22,496 nucleotides of DNA from a virus. Below, piece by piece: positions 1 through 7,287 of the stretch. The translations under genes were made by a program, and so were the position numbers. The DNA is taken from the IMG/VR virus record IMGVR_UViG_3300024267_000030, positions 1 through 22,496 of that record, one strand, 5' to 3'. The notes under the pieces were generated by a model. The model saw nothing but the letters and a program-made list of their open reading frames with translations. It was not told where the DNA came from and ran no database searches. The number at the start of each line of letters is the position of its first letter. The first letter of the stretch is position 1.

Positions 1-267
1 AAGACTTGTGATTCTGTGAGATACTCTATCAAGATTGATAGTAGGACCATCGGGATGTCCGAGTTCACCTAGAGCACGCTTTGATTTTACATACTCTTCG
101 TTGTATCTCTCAACTTCATTGTTGAGAACATCGAAAGGATACATACGACCATTACGGTTCTTTAGTTCTGACTGTAAAAATACTCCTTCGATATAAAGAA
201 GTTTTTTTCCGTCTCTTTCCTCAGTGAGGATTTTGACGTTCTCAATCGTTTCCGTTATCAGTTTCAT
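1..267 (-). CDS. gp21: Prohead core scaffold protease gp21, N-terminal part
   Basis: This is the first 89 codons of a gene that runs off the left edge. It reads from an ATG at 267 and begins MKLITETIENVKILTEERDG. It contains the stretch KNRNGRMYPFDVLNNEVERY and then GELGHPDGPTINLDRVSH, which match the N-terminal part of T4-type prohead proteases as found in cyanophages. The enzyme cleaves the scaffold and the N-termini of capsid proteins during head maturation. The start lies 26 bases inside the preceding gp67-like gene, so the two are probably translationally coupled. The catalytic residues lie beyond the window and cannot be checked. The order 20-67-21 is the T4 order, which supports the call. 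Confidence 0.85.
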   Translation of the reverse strand, partial: MKLITETIENVKILTEERDGKKLLYIEGVFLQSELKNRNGRMYPFDVLNNEVERYNEEYVKSKRALGELGHPDGPTINLDRVSHRITSL

Positions 268-454
268 CGGGTTCTTCCGTTTCGGTGGGTTCGTCAAAGA
301 ATGTATTCGCGGCAACCTGCTTGTATGTTGCCATAGCATCAGATGCTTTAGCAAAAAGTAGATCATGAATAGCATCAATAGCAGATGCCCTGTCGTTGTC
401 GCTGATCTTATCAACGATATCTACCACGCCAGGTTCAGGGTTATGTTGTTCCAT
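242..454 (-). CDS. gp67: Prohead core protein, gp67-like
   Basis: This 70-residue acidic protein lies between portal gene 20 and protease gene 21, where T4 has its small prohead core proteins 67 and 68. The first two thirds look helical (around ASAIDAIHDLLFAKASDAMA). The tail is very acidic (EPTETEEPDETDNGND), as in T4 gp67, an internal core peptide precursor cut by the gp21 protease. A late-promoter-like AATAAATA ends 20 bases upstream of the ATG. The 3' end overlaps the gene 21 start by 26 bases. The assignment rests mainly on synteny, length and the acidic tail, since direct sequence similarity is weak. gp68 is the alternative. Confidence 0.65.
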   Translation of the reverse strand: MEQHNPEPGVVDIVDKISDNDRASAIDAIHDLLFAKASDAMATYKQVAANTFFDEPTETEEPDETDNGND

Positions 455-473
455 AATAAGTATTCTGTATAAT

Positions 474-2177
474 TTATTTATTATTTGTAGAAGGTGAAGG
501 CATTGACTTTGCTTTTTTCACTTCTCTTTCGGATGCGGAATCTGCAGCAAGTTCTTGTCTTTCTGCAGCATCTTGTGCTTGCTGATCCTGAATTTCAGGA
601 GCAAGGGCAGTGTTTGCTGCTGTCATTTGATCCATAGCATTTGCTTCTGCTGGATCAATAGAGAGACCAGAAGCAATCTCTGCTTTAATCTGCTTATCAA
701 TATCCTTGTATTCCGTATCTTTTTGATTTAGAACATGACGACGGATATATTCAACAGAGAAATATTTACCAACAAAAGGATCCATCTGACTTACAGTCAT
801 CATCCTCTGGTTCATCATTTCAATTTCTTTTAGTTCATTGAAATGATTATCAAAGAGATAGTCATACTGGATATGCTCCTTCATATCATCCCAGTCTTCA
901 GGAGAAATTACTCCTTTAAGAATGAGTTGAGTCTTGAGCATGTCGTGGAACATCTCAGAGAATCTTTTACGTAGTCTTCCAATAAACTTGGTAAACTTAA
1001 GTTCGTCACGGAGGACTTCAGTGGTTTTACCAAGGTTAAATCCTTTGCTGTCGTCTGTAAGACGAGAAGGGGGAAGATTGAGAGAGTTATAAAGTTTCTT
1101 TTTAAAATACTCAACGTCCTTAAGTTCTCCAAGGTTCTGTCCTCCAGGCAGCGTAGTAATTTCAGTACCACGTCCACCCTCTCTACGAGGCAACCAGAAA
1201 TCTTCAAGCATACTCATGTGCTTTTTGTCATCACGCATCTCGCCAGTTTGTGCGTCATACACAAGCTTGTTGCGATAGCGAGACATAACATCACGCAAGT
1301 ATTGTTCTGCTTTTACCTTAGGTAGATTGCCTACATCGATGTAGAAAATTCTACGCTCAGGTGCGCGTGATAATCTGTAGATAACAATTGAATCTTCAAT
1401 CATTCTTAATTGATTGAGAGTCTTGATTGCCTTATGAAGGAAACCAAGAGTCATTCTTTTGTTTAAATCTTGTAGTCCAGAAGGACAGAATGTAATTGAA
1501 TCAGTTGCCATCTTGACACCCTGAGACAAAGACATATCTCCAATCGGTCCTAGGACACCGCCTTTATAGAAACCTTTTGGATTGTACAGATAGTAATCGA
1601 CAAACGTTCCATATTCATACTCAAGCGCCGTGCCTTTGATTGCTGCTTTCGCTAGAGAATCTTTTGGAGTATTGTCAATTTTTTGACGAACTTTCTTGAT
1701 CTTCATCGGATCAATATAACGAAGTTCTGTAATACCTTTTCTGGGATTATCTAAATCGATAACCTTATGATAAAATAAACGTCCATCAATATACCAAGTT
1801 CGGACAATCTCATGTGCTCGATTGTCGAAGTTTAAAAGTCTTTTAATATACTCAAACTCATTACGAATTTTAGTTTTTACTCCAGCACCAACACCTAGAT
1901 TATCTAAGTTAATTTCTACAGGAGAATCGTAAGCATCACTTACGATAAACTCGTTAACAACTTCGTCAACAGCACTATCCACCTCGGGATGAATTGCCAT
2001 ATCACGATAACGACGGATCATCTCAAACTCATTACGAGCTTGATTATCCGTATCTACATACGTTCCATAATATCCACCTGCTGCTACTGCAACTGGATCT
2101 TCAGCAGAAGGAGGGACAGGAGATTGACCTCGCTGCCCCTCTTTTCTGTTAATTTGGAAGCCAAATAACTGACTCAT
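474..2177 (-). CDS. gp20: Portal vertex protein of the head, gp20
   Basis: This 567-residue protein is slightly longer than T4 gp20 (524). It is the dodecameric portal through which DNA is packaged and ejected, and on which the head nucleates. Recognisable T4-like portal segments include AIHPEVDSAVDEVVNEFIVS near residue 65, NFDNRAHEIVRTWYIDGRLF near residue 120, then RAPERRIFYIDVGNLP and LPGGQNLGELKDVEYFKKKL. The last ~60 residues are rich in Ala, Gln and Glu and look disordered. The gene lies between gp19 and the gp67-like gene. A GATAAATA late promoter overlaps the gp19 stop codon 30 bases upstream. The start is ATG in an A/T-rich context with only a weak Shine-Dalgarno sequence. Portal genes of this family are the classic marker for cyanomyovirus diversity. 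Confidence 0.96.
   Translation of the reverse strand: MSQLFGFQINRKEGQRGQSPVPPSAEDPVAVAAGGYYGTYVDTDNQARNEFEMIRRYRDMAIHPEVDSAVDEVVNEFIVSDAYDSPVEINLDNLGVGAGVKTKIRNEFEYIKRLLNFDNRAHEIVRTWYIDGRLFYHKVIDLDNPRKGITELRYIDPMKIKKVRQKIDNTPKDSLAKAAIKGTALEYEYGTFVDYYLYNPKGFYKGGVLGPIGDMSLSQGVKMATDSITFCPSGLQDLNKRMTLGFLHKAIKTLNQLRMIEDSIVIYRLSRAPERRIFYIDVGNLPKVKAEQYLRDVMSRYRNKLVYDAQTGEMRDDKKHMSMLEDFWLPRREGGRGTEITTLPGGQNLGELKDVEYFKKKLYNSLNLPPSRLTDDSKGFNLGKTTEVLRDELKFTKFIGRLRKRFSEMFHDMLKTQLILKGVISPEDWDDMKEHIQYDYLFDNHFNELKEIEMMNQRMMTVSQMDPFVGKYFSVEYIRRHVLNQKDTEYKDIDKQIKAEIASGLSIDPAEANAMDQMTAANTALAPEIQDQQAQDAAERQELAADSASEREVKKAKSMPSPSTNNK
475..482 (-). promoter_or_regulatory. Late promoter core overlapping the gene 20 stop
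   Basis: The minus strand reads AATAAATA, overlapping the TAA stop of gene 20 and ending 20 bases before the gp67-like ATG. Confidence 0.55.
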
Positions 2178-2207
2178 GATTATCTATTTAACTTGTGCGC
2201 TTCCAAC

Positions 2208-2215
2208 TATTTATC
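2208..2215 (-). promoter_or_regulatory. Late promoter core overlapping the gene 19 stop
   Basis: The minus strand reads GATAAATA, overlapping the TGA stop of gene 19 and 30 bases before the gene 20 ATG. Confidence 0.6.
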
Positions 2216-2801
2216 AGACCACGCCAATGCCAGAAACACCATCTCTGGATCCTGCTTGAGCAGTGAAGTAAGAATACTGCCACTCAACAGTGAATTCTTC
2301 AATCTGATCATTGCTATCATAAGCAAGATCGATAGGAGAAACATTAGTTGGGAAGCAGTACTTCAGAGTATATTCTCTGAGAATTGATCCTTCTTCGCTA
2401 GCATCTTTTTCAAGTTGCTTGACAGAAAGATCTGCCATGTAACCAGAAGTGGTTGATGGAGTGAAGAGAGGTGAAGTATTTGCTTCGTGGGTGTTGATGT
2501 TGTTTGCCCACTCTTCAAAGAATGCGCGAAGTTTGAAGTCCTTATCATTGAAGAAAGTAGCAGACCATGTATCGAAGGTGCGATCACCTGCGATTTTGAC
2601 TGTTCTTCCTCTGAAAGGAACTTCGATCACACCTAGATTTGAACCTGGTAGAGCAGCAGACTTACAAAGAATATTTGTAAGGTTTAAATCCTCGCCACCT
2701 TTTGAAAGGGAATCGGGGAATTGAACATCCACCAAGAACATGTTGGGCTTAACGCCCTGACCGATAGTTTGTAAGAAACTAGAAACGTTTGACAGTGCCA
2801 T
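2214..2801 (-). CDS. gp19: Tail tube protein gp19
   Basis: This 195-residue protein is the building block of the rigid inner tail tube (T4 gp19 is 163 residues). The diagnostic segment is VPFRGRTVKIAGDRTFDTW, which matches the T4-type core with AGDRTFDxW. The C-terminal half carries FPTNVSPIDLAYDSNDQIEE, equivalent to the PTNVG...DSNNEIQ segment of T4. The acidic or polar insertions around residues 30-45 account for the extra length. It follows tail sheath gene 18 after 38 bases, the standard T4 order. No late promoter core is visible directly upstream, so it is probably read from the gene 18 transcript. Its stop codon TGA is part of the GATAAATA promoter of gene 20. Confidence 0.95.
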   Translation of the reverse strand: MALSNVSSFLQTIGQGVKPNMFLVDVQFPDSLSKGGEDLNLTNILCKSAALPGSNLGVIEVPFRGRTVKIAGDRTFDTWSATFFNDKDFKLRAFFEEWANNINTHEANTSPLFTPSTTSGYMADLSVKQLEKDASEEGSILREYTLKYCFPTNVSPIDLAYDSNDQIEEFTVEWQYSYFTAQAGSRDGVSGIGVV

Positions 2802-2839
2802 TGTTGTTTATCTCGTAATTTTTTCTCTATAATTAATTA

Positions 2840-4744
2840 TCATCTACCGATGACTTCAGCAAACGAAACGCCCGTCTTAGTAGCAGTTACTGTAACTGTT
2901 ACATAATTGATGGAGCGTGTAGGCTTGAGGTAGAGTTCAGCGACAAACTCATTTCTGTCGATGACTTCTGGAGTATTGTTTGTGTCGTCACAAACAACCA
3001 AGAAATCTGTAACACCTCTACGTGCTTGAACTTCAGCAAGATATGAAGTCATTGAAGCAGCAAATGCTCCACGAGTTGTGCTGTCATTTTGCTCAAAGAG
3101 TACGCCTTCTGCGAGTCCTTTTGCTCTCTTCTCAACGTTGAGGAATAAACGACGGACGTTGATTCTATCAAATGCGGAAGGTGAAGCAAGAGCAGTTTTA
3201 TCTCCAAATAGAACAGGACCAGAACCGACCATTGAGACGATTGGGTTTACTCTATTTGTGTAAAGATCATCACGTTGTGCTTTGTTTGGATTGAAAGCAA
3301 GTTTTACAACATTCTGAATACCACCACGATTTAGACCAGCAGGAGAGAACCAGTCATCAAGGATAGAAGAAGTTGAAACACATACACCAGCAACATCACC
3401 GTTACAACCTACGTAACGATACTTGTCATTGAAACGATCGTATGTATACTTAACACCACTGTCTAGAACAACATATGAAGAAGAACTGATGTTATCAAAG
3501 AATGCTATTGTGTTTGATAGTTGTAGTGCTGGAGTCAAAGCACTGCCACCAGAAGTAGCTACTTGAGTACCAGTCCAAGGAGAAAGGAATGCGACACAAT
3601 CTTTTCTGCTGTTAGCAATAGCAGCAACTGCTTGTGCTTTAGAAACAGTATCGTTTTCGTTAGCAGCATTGCCACCCATCAAAACGAAGTCAACAGTTGT
3701 TTGCTCTGTATCTAGGAACTCATCATATGCTGCTTGGATTTCACCAGCAGTATATGCGTAGTCATCAGCACCACCAGTTAAAGCACCACCTGCCGTAGAT
3801 AAGATTCTTGACAGTGCTAGTGGGGAAGCATTAGTAGCACCATAAGATGCTGCCGTTGCACCAGGATCTTCTCCAACAGCTGTTGTATCATCTGCTGCTA
3901 GTGAAGCACCAGCATAGATGTAACGAGAATACTGATTTACATAATCCTTCCAATAAGATGAAGCACCTTCTGGAGTTTTGCCGTCAGTTAATTTTGTGAG
4001 ATACGTTAGTCTCTCAACAATAGTATTGGTTGCTGTATCAACAACAGCAACGTGTACTTCGTCATTTGAAAGGAAACGCTCTGCGGCATACGCAGAAGTA
4101 CCAGGACGAGGACCAATTGCTTTGTAAGTTAAACCAGTTGTATCGATTGCTTGTGAATTGTAATCCCAAACAGTTGCTGTATCACCAGCTGCTGGAGTTG
4201 GAACAGCAGAACCTTTTACAATGGAGAAACTATTAGGGTTAATAACTTCATACACTTCGTGTCCTACAGCAGAATCGTCTGTATACGTGCCACCAACTGA
4301 TAAACCATGACCAGTTTTTGCGATGACATAATCAGCGCCACGGTCAACGATTACAACTCTAAGGTTGTTGCCGTCAGCACCAGCATAGCGAGCAGCAAAC
4401 TTCTCGGAAGTTACGCCAGCATCGAAAGCATCCTTATCACCGATAAGAACACCACTACCACTTTCGGTAGCATTTGAAACACCAGTTGTTGCTCTAACAA
4501 CTGCGAGTTGTCCGCCGTAGCGAAGGAATTCTGCAGCAACCAACCAATCTCCAGCGTTAGCCTCGGATGGTGTGCCGAACACATCAATAAGTTCTCTTTC
4601 GGAACCAATGTTTACAATTTTGCCTACTGGACCAGTGCGGAATGAAGAAGCAATAGCACCACGAATAGCGGTGGCTCCTACTACAACAGCATTGGAAAAA
4701 TCACGTTCTCTAATAACAACACCAGGCGAGACTTGACTTGCCAT
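2840..4744 (-). CDS. gp18: Contractile tail sheath protein gp18
   Basis: This 634-residue protein is close to T4 gp18 (659). It polymerises around the gp19 tube and contracts during infection. The N-terminus (MASQVSPGVVIRERDFSN) and the C-terminal domain (ELYLKPTRSINYVTVTVTAT) are the conserved sheath parts that form inter-subunit links. The middle, roughly residues 90-330, is Ala/Thr/Gly-rich and variable, consistent with the surface-exposed insertion domains of phage sheaths. A good Shine-Dalgarno sequence (AGAGG) lies 8-9 bases before the ATG. A TCTAAATA late-promoter core lies 37 bases upstream within a small palindrome. Being among the most abundant virion proteins, it would be expected to have its own strong late promoter. 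Confidence 0.97.
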   Translation of the reverse strand: MASQVSPGVVIRERDFSNAVVVGATAIRGAIASSFRTGPVGKIVNIGSERELIDVFGTPSEANAGDWLVAAEFLRYGGQLAVVRATTGVSNATESGSGVLIGDKDAFDAGVTSEKFAARYAGADGNNLRVVIVDRGADYVIAKTGHGLSVGGTYTDDSAVGHEVYEVINPNSFSIVKGSAVPTPAAGDTATVWDYNSQAIDTTGLTYKAIGPRPGTSAYAAERFLSNDEVHVAVVDTATNTIVERLTYLTKLTDGKTPEGASSYWKDYVNQYSRYIYAGASLAADDTTAVGEDPGATAASYGATNASPLALSRILSTAGGALTGGADDYAYTAGEIQAAYDEFLDTEQTTVDFVLMGGNAANENDTVSKAQAVAAIANSRKDCVAFLSPWTGTQVATSGGSALTPALQLSNTIAFFDNISSSSYVVLDSGVKYTYDRFNDKYRYVGCNGDVAGVCVSTSSILDDWFSPAGLNRGGIQNVVKLAFNPNKAQRDDLYTNRVNPIVSMVGSGPVLFGDKTALASPSAFDRINVRRLFLNVEKRAKGLAEGVLFEQNDSTTRGAFAASMTSYLAEVQARRGVTDFLVVCDDTNNTPEVIDRNEFVAELYLKPTRSINYVTVTVTATKTGVSFAEVIGR

Positions 4745-4772
4745 GTTTTATACCTCTTTAGATATCAATTTT

Positions 4773-4790
4773 ATCTAAATCTATTTAGAT
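4773..4790 (-). repeat. Perfect 8-bp palindrome containing the gene 18 late-promoter core
   Basis: ATCTAAAT and ATTTAGAT flank a 2-base spacer. On the minus strand the second arm is followed by AAAATT and not by a T-run, so it is a poor terminator in the direction of the genes. The centre holds the promoter core TCTAAATA. Confidence 0.55.
4782..4789 (-). promoter_or_regulatory. Late promoter core upstream of gene 18
   Basis: The minus strand reads TCTAAATA, ending 37 bases before the gene 18 ATG. It matches the NNTAAATA pattern shared by ten sites in this window and resembles the T4 late promoter consensus TATAAATA. Confidence 0.55.
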
Positions 4791-4826
4791 TTTTGAATCC
4801 TTCAGAGGTGGTGAACAATACATGAA

Positions 4827-5057
4827 CTACCAATCTGGATATCCCCAATCGGTAAATGGATCTCTCTTTTTTCTAGATTCCATAACCCTTTTGACAGTAC
4901 ACTCCTTACATTCATATGCGTATGCTGATGGATGTCCTTTCTTAGTTTTTCGCGTAAGATAAAAATCTTCTATAAGATCTTTTTTAATCCCACATGATCT
5001 ACATTTTCTTTCTTTGAATAGAATATGTTCTAATGAAAATTGGTCTTCAATATTCAT
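4827..5057 (-). CDS. Small CxxC...CxxC zinc-binding-like protein between genes 17 and 18
   Basis: This 76-residue basic protein has its start set by a TAATG junction: the last base of the gene 17 stop TAA is the A of this ATG, so the genes are coupled. Cysteines at about residues 19, 22, 50 and 53 form two CxxC pairs (CRSCGIKK and CKEC) that probably bind one zinc. The pattern resembles the zinc module found next to the nuclease core in phage HNH/endonuclease VII-type enzymes. I see no HNH or endonuclease VII catalytic segment, so nuclease activity is not supported. Position suggests an accessory role in packaging or DNA binding. It could also be a remnant of a homing endonuclease. A longer form starting upstream inside gene 17 is possible but less likely. 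Confidence 0.7.
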   Translation of the reverse strand: MNIEDQFSLEHILFKERKCRSCGIKKDLIEDFYLTRKTKKGHPSAYAYECKECTVKRVMESRKKRDPFTDWGYPDW

Positions 5058-6709
5058 TAGTAGTTCCACATGTATCCGACTTCTTCTTGCTTGTCTCCAT
5101 ATTCCCAAAGGTTTCCATCTCCATCAACAAAAGTATCATCACCCATACCGTCATCAAGGAAACCAAATGGAGCCATGTCTTGTTCTATTTGATTACGTTG
5201 TTCGTCATAGATTCTTCTTCGGATATCCTGATCTGTCATCTCTTTAAAATACTCTTGCATGACTAACCACGCAAAGAGAACCATACACATTACAAGATCG
5301 TCATGGTATCCTTCATCTGCTTCCCATGCTTGCTTCTTCTGTACGAATGTAGTAAGTTCTTGGAAGATCTGGAAGTCGTTGAATATTAATTTGTCTTCTT
5401 CGATAATAGCTTTAAGATTAGAGCAACCGATCTTCTTGACCGTTACGCTCATCTTAACACCTAGTTGTGTTTTTGATCCTGAGAATCCTTGCCCCACGAC
5501 TTGACCTGCTCTACCACGCATCGCACACATAAGTACATTAGGATATTCAAGATCGTAATTAAGAGTAGCAGCGATACTATCACCAATATCATTTACTTCT
5601 ACCAGAACGTATGGGTTATTATATTCTTTACAAATTTGAAAGATTACTGAGGGAAACAGTATAGGTTTAATCTCATTATTTCTGTACTTTGCAACGATCT
5701 TATACGGCATCGTGGTGATATCAAACACGAGGAAAGCAGAATAGTCGCCACCAATTCCCCTGGCAACATCGACAGTAATAATATATTCGTGATCCTTTTC
5801 GACTCTCTCATAGATATCAAGTCCAGCATTTGATTTAATTGGGTCTGCGAATGGGATAGTTTGTAACTTTGCTGGACTAATCAAAGTATCAGCAGATCCA
5901 AGGAAGTCGCATTCAAACTCTTGTGCGAACTGTCTTGGAGATGTGTTCTTAATTGTCTCTTCTTTCCACTTGGCATCTCTGCCAGGAACTTGAGACCAGT
6001 GAACTTCATTAGTAGTATAATCATTCTTACCTCTCCTAGCATCCTCCCACATCTTGTAGAAGTGATTCATGCCATTAGGCGTAGAGATAATAATTACTTT
6101 CGTTGATTTACCAGAAGTAATAGTAGGATAAACAGAGGCAAAGAATTGCTCCGCAACATGGTTTGGAACGAATGCGAACTCATCGAGGAAGAGAATGTTA
6201 AACGACATGCCTCGGACAGCACTCGCAGATGTAGAAGCTGCCAATATCTTACTGCCATTCTCTAACTCCACATTACCTTTGTTCCATACCAATACACCAT
6301 GCTGCATCCACTTTGGTAGATTCTCGTAAGCAAGTTGCAGTCTTCCTAGCAGTTCCCTAGCGGTAGATGCCTTGTTTGCAAGAATACCAATATTAACACT
6401 ATCGTAAAAAATTGCATAATAAAGAAGATAAGCGACAACAGTAGTAGACTTTCCTGTTTGTCTTGGGAGCTTTGCGATGTTGAATCTTGTTTCATGAAAA
6501 TCACTCAAAATCTTTTTTTGAAAATCATACATCTCAAAAGGCACCAAACCTTCGTCAAGAGAGATGATTTTTATATAGTTCATCGCAAAGTAAATAGGAT
6601 CATTTTTACACTTGATCCACTCATCAATCTGCTTCTTTGTAAATTGTATTGGGGTCCCAGCCTTTTTCAGGTTGGGATTACCCAAGTATACATCAGTACC
6701 AGTCGCCAA
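5057..6709 (-). CDS. gp17: Terminase large subunit gp17 (packaging ATPase and nuclease)
   Basis: This 550-residue motor protein pumps DNA into the prohead and cuts the concatemer at headful. ATPase domain: Walker A at residues 82-89 (PRQTGKST), Walker B at 172-177 (ILFLDE), coupling motif STPNG at 209-213. RNase H-fold nuclease domain: acidic residues at D314 (TVDVARG), E371 (VEVND) and D470/D471 (GYHDD). The start is TTG at 6709. An in-frame stop lies four codons upstream (TAG at 6721-6719), there is no ATG before residue 43, and an AGG Shine-Dalgarno sequence is spaced 8 bases before the TTG. A GATAAATA late promoter lies 24 bases upstream, inside the last codons of the preceding gene. In T4, gp16 and gp17 are adjacent. 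Here about 3.1 kb of accessory genes separates them. Confidence 0.97.
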   Translation of the reverse strand: MATGTDVYLGNPNLKKAGTPIQFTKKQIDEWIKCKNDPIYFAMNYIKIISLDEGLVPFEMYDFQKKILSDFHETRFNIAKLPRQTGKSTTVVAYLLYYAIFYDSVNIGILANKASTARELLGRLQLAYENLPKWMQHGVLVWNKGNVELENGSKILAASTSASAVRGMSFNILFLDEFAFVPNHVAEQFFASVYPTITSGKSTKVIIISTPNGMNHFYKMWEDARRGKNDYTTNEVHWSQVPGRDAKWKEETIKNTSPRQFAQEFECDFLGSADTLISPAKLQTIPFADPIKSNAGLDIYERVEKDHEYIITVDVARGIGGDYSAFLVFDITTMPYKIVAKYRNNEIKPILFPSVIFQICKEYNNPYVLVEVNDIGDSIAATLNYDLEYPNVLMCAMRGRAGQVVGQGFSGSKTQLGVKMSVTVKKIGCSNLKAIIEEDKLIFNDFQIFQELTTFVQKKQAWEADEGYHDDLVMCMVLFAWLVMQEYFKEMTDQDIRRRIYDEQRNQIEQDMAPFGFLDDGMGDDTFVDGDGNLWEYGDKQEEVGYMWNY

Positions 6710-6729
6710 AACAAAAACCTAGTTCACCA

Positions 6730-6993
6730 CTAGTATTTATCTTTATTCTCTTCTTCTAAATTTTCTAAAAATTCCAGTCGTTTTTTCCACGTATCTCCAC
6801 CTTCCATTCCTCTTACTGGATTAATACATGTATTATCTCCCAAATTGTTACAAACGAGACCAGCAAGATCTAGATCATTACCTTTAGCACCAGTGCCAGA
6901 CCAAATATGTGTGCCATTAATCCAGACCGCATGGCACTTGGGACATTCTTTTCTTTGTAATTTAAGATCAGACAGTTCCTTATCGTTGGTCAT
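6730..6993 (-). CDS. Conserved-looking hypothetical protein with four cysteines
   Basis: This 87-residue protein has Cys at about residues 17, 20, 48 and 56 (ECPKCHAVW and LVCNN...TCINP). That layout could bind one zinc ion, and HAVWINGTHIW lies between the pairs. The C-terminus is a charged helix (RLEFLENLEEENKDKY). It starts inside the preceding 73-residue membrane protein gene (14-base overlap) with AGGA upstream. Its last codons hold the GATAAATA late promoter for gene 17. The function is unknown. The Cys layout and its place next to the terminase gene are all that can be read. Confidence 0.75.
   Translation of the reverse strand: MTNDKELSDLKLQRKECPKCHAVWINGTHIWSGTGAKGNDLDLAGLVCNNLGDNTCINPVRGMEGGDTWKKRLEFLENLEEENKDKY
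6734..6741 (-). promoter_or_regulatory. Late promoter core upstream of gene 17
   Basis: The minus strand reads GATAAATA, 24 bases before the TTG start of gene 17. It lies in the final codons of the 87-residue gene, two bases before that gene's TAG. Confidence 0.6.
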
Positions 6994-7201
6994 TTTTTAA
7001 TTCCTTTGCGAGTTTATTGAAGTCAGGTAGATCCTTTATAAGTTGTTGTTCTAATTTACGTCTCATCAAAAACATTTTAAATTTAATCCACTGATACCTG
7101 ATCACAAGATCAGCATAAGCGAATAAGCGCATAGTTTCTTCCACGCCAGCATACGCTACCATGAGAACAATGAGAGTGATGATTACATATATGCCGAGCA
7201 T
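6980..7201 (-). CDS. Small membrane protein, one N-terminal span
   Basis: This 73-residue protein has an N-terminal hydrophobic segment (LGIYVIITLIVLMVAYAGV, residues 2-20). An amphipathic, basic and aromatic stretch follows (YQWIKFKMFLMRRKLEQQ), and the C-terminus is charged (LPDFNKLAKELKNDQR). By the positive-inside rule the C-terminus should be cytoplasmic. It is the first gene after the 7212-7239 hairpin and overlaps the following 87-residue gene by 14 bases. No function is recognised. It is one of several single-span membrane proteins in this region. Confidence 0.75.
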   Translation of the reverse strand: MLGIYVIITLIVLMVAYAGVEETMRLFAYADLVIRYQWIKFKMFLMRRKLEQQLIKDLPDFNKLAKELKNDQR

Positions 7202-7211
7202 AAAAATATTC

Positions 7212-7239
7212 CACTACAAACATTATAGTGTATGTAGTG
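7212..7239 (-). terminator. Hairpin followed by a T-rich tract between the nuclease gene and the 73-residue gene
   Basis: Two 11-base arms (CACTACATACA and TGTTTGTAGTG on the minus strand, one A-A mismatch) flank a 6-base loop, followed by GAATATTTTT. The stem is low in GC, so it is a weak intrinsic terminator or an mRNA-stabilising hairpin at the 3' end of the nuclease transcript. The loop and arm also contain TATAAT, which could act as a -10 box, but no matching -35 box is visible. Confidence 0.45.
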
Positions 7240-7287
7240 AAAAATATTGTATCGTTAGGCTACATTTTTATAAGTGTTGGTTTACAC

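Noticed and set aside
908-1207. 99-residue minus-strand frame inside gene 20, and similar frames on the plus strand across the window
   Set aside because: They lie wholly within strongly supported genes in other frames, show no recognisable protein features, and plus-strand genes would oppose the whole block.
4773-4790. Intrinsic terminator upstream of gene 18
   Set aside because: In the direction of transcription the palindrome is followed by AAAATT and has an AT-only core, so it lacks terminator character.
5058-5108. Longer 93-residue form of the gene between 17 and 18
   Set aside because: The extension would be read entirely within gene 17. The TAATG junction at 5057 is the simpler start and the extension adds no domain.
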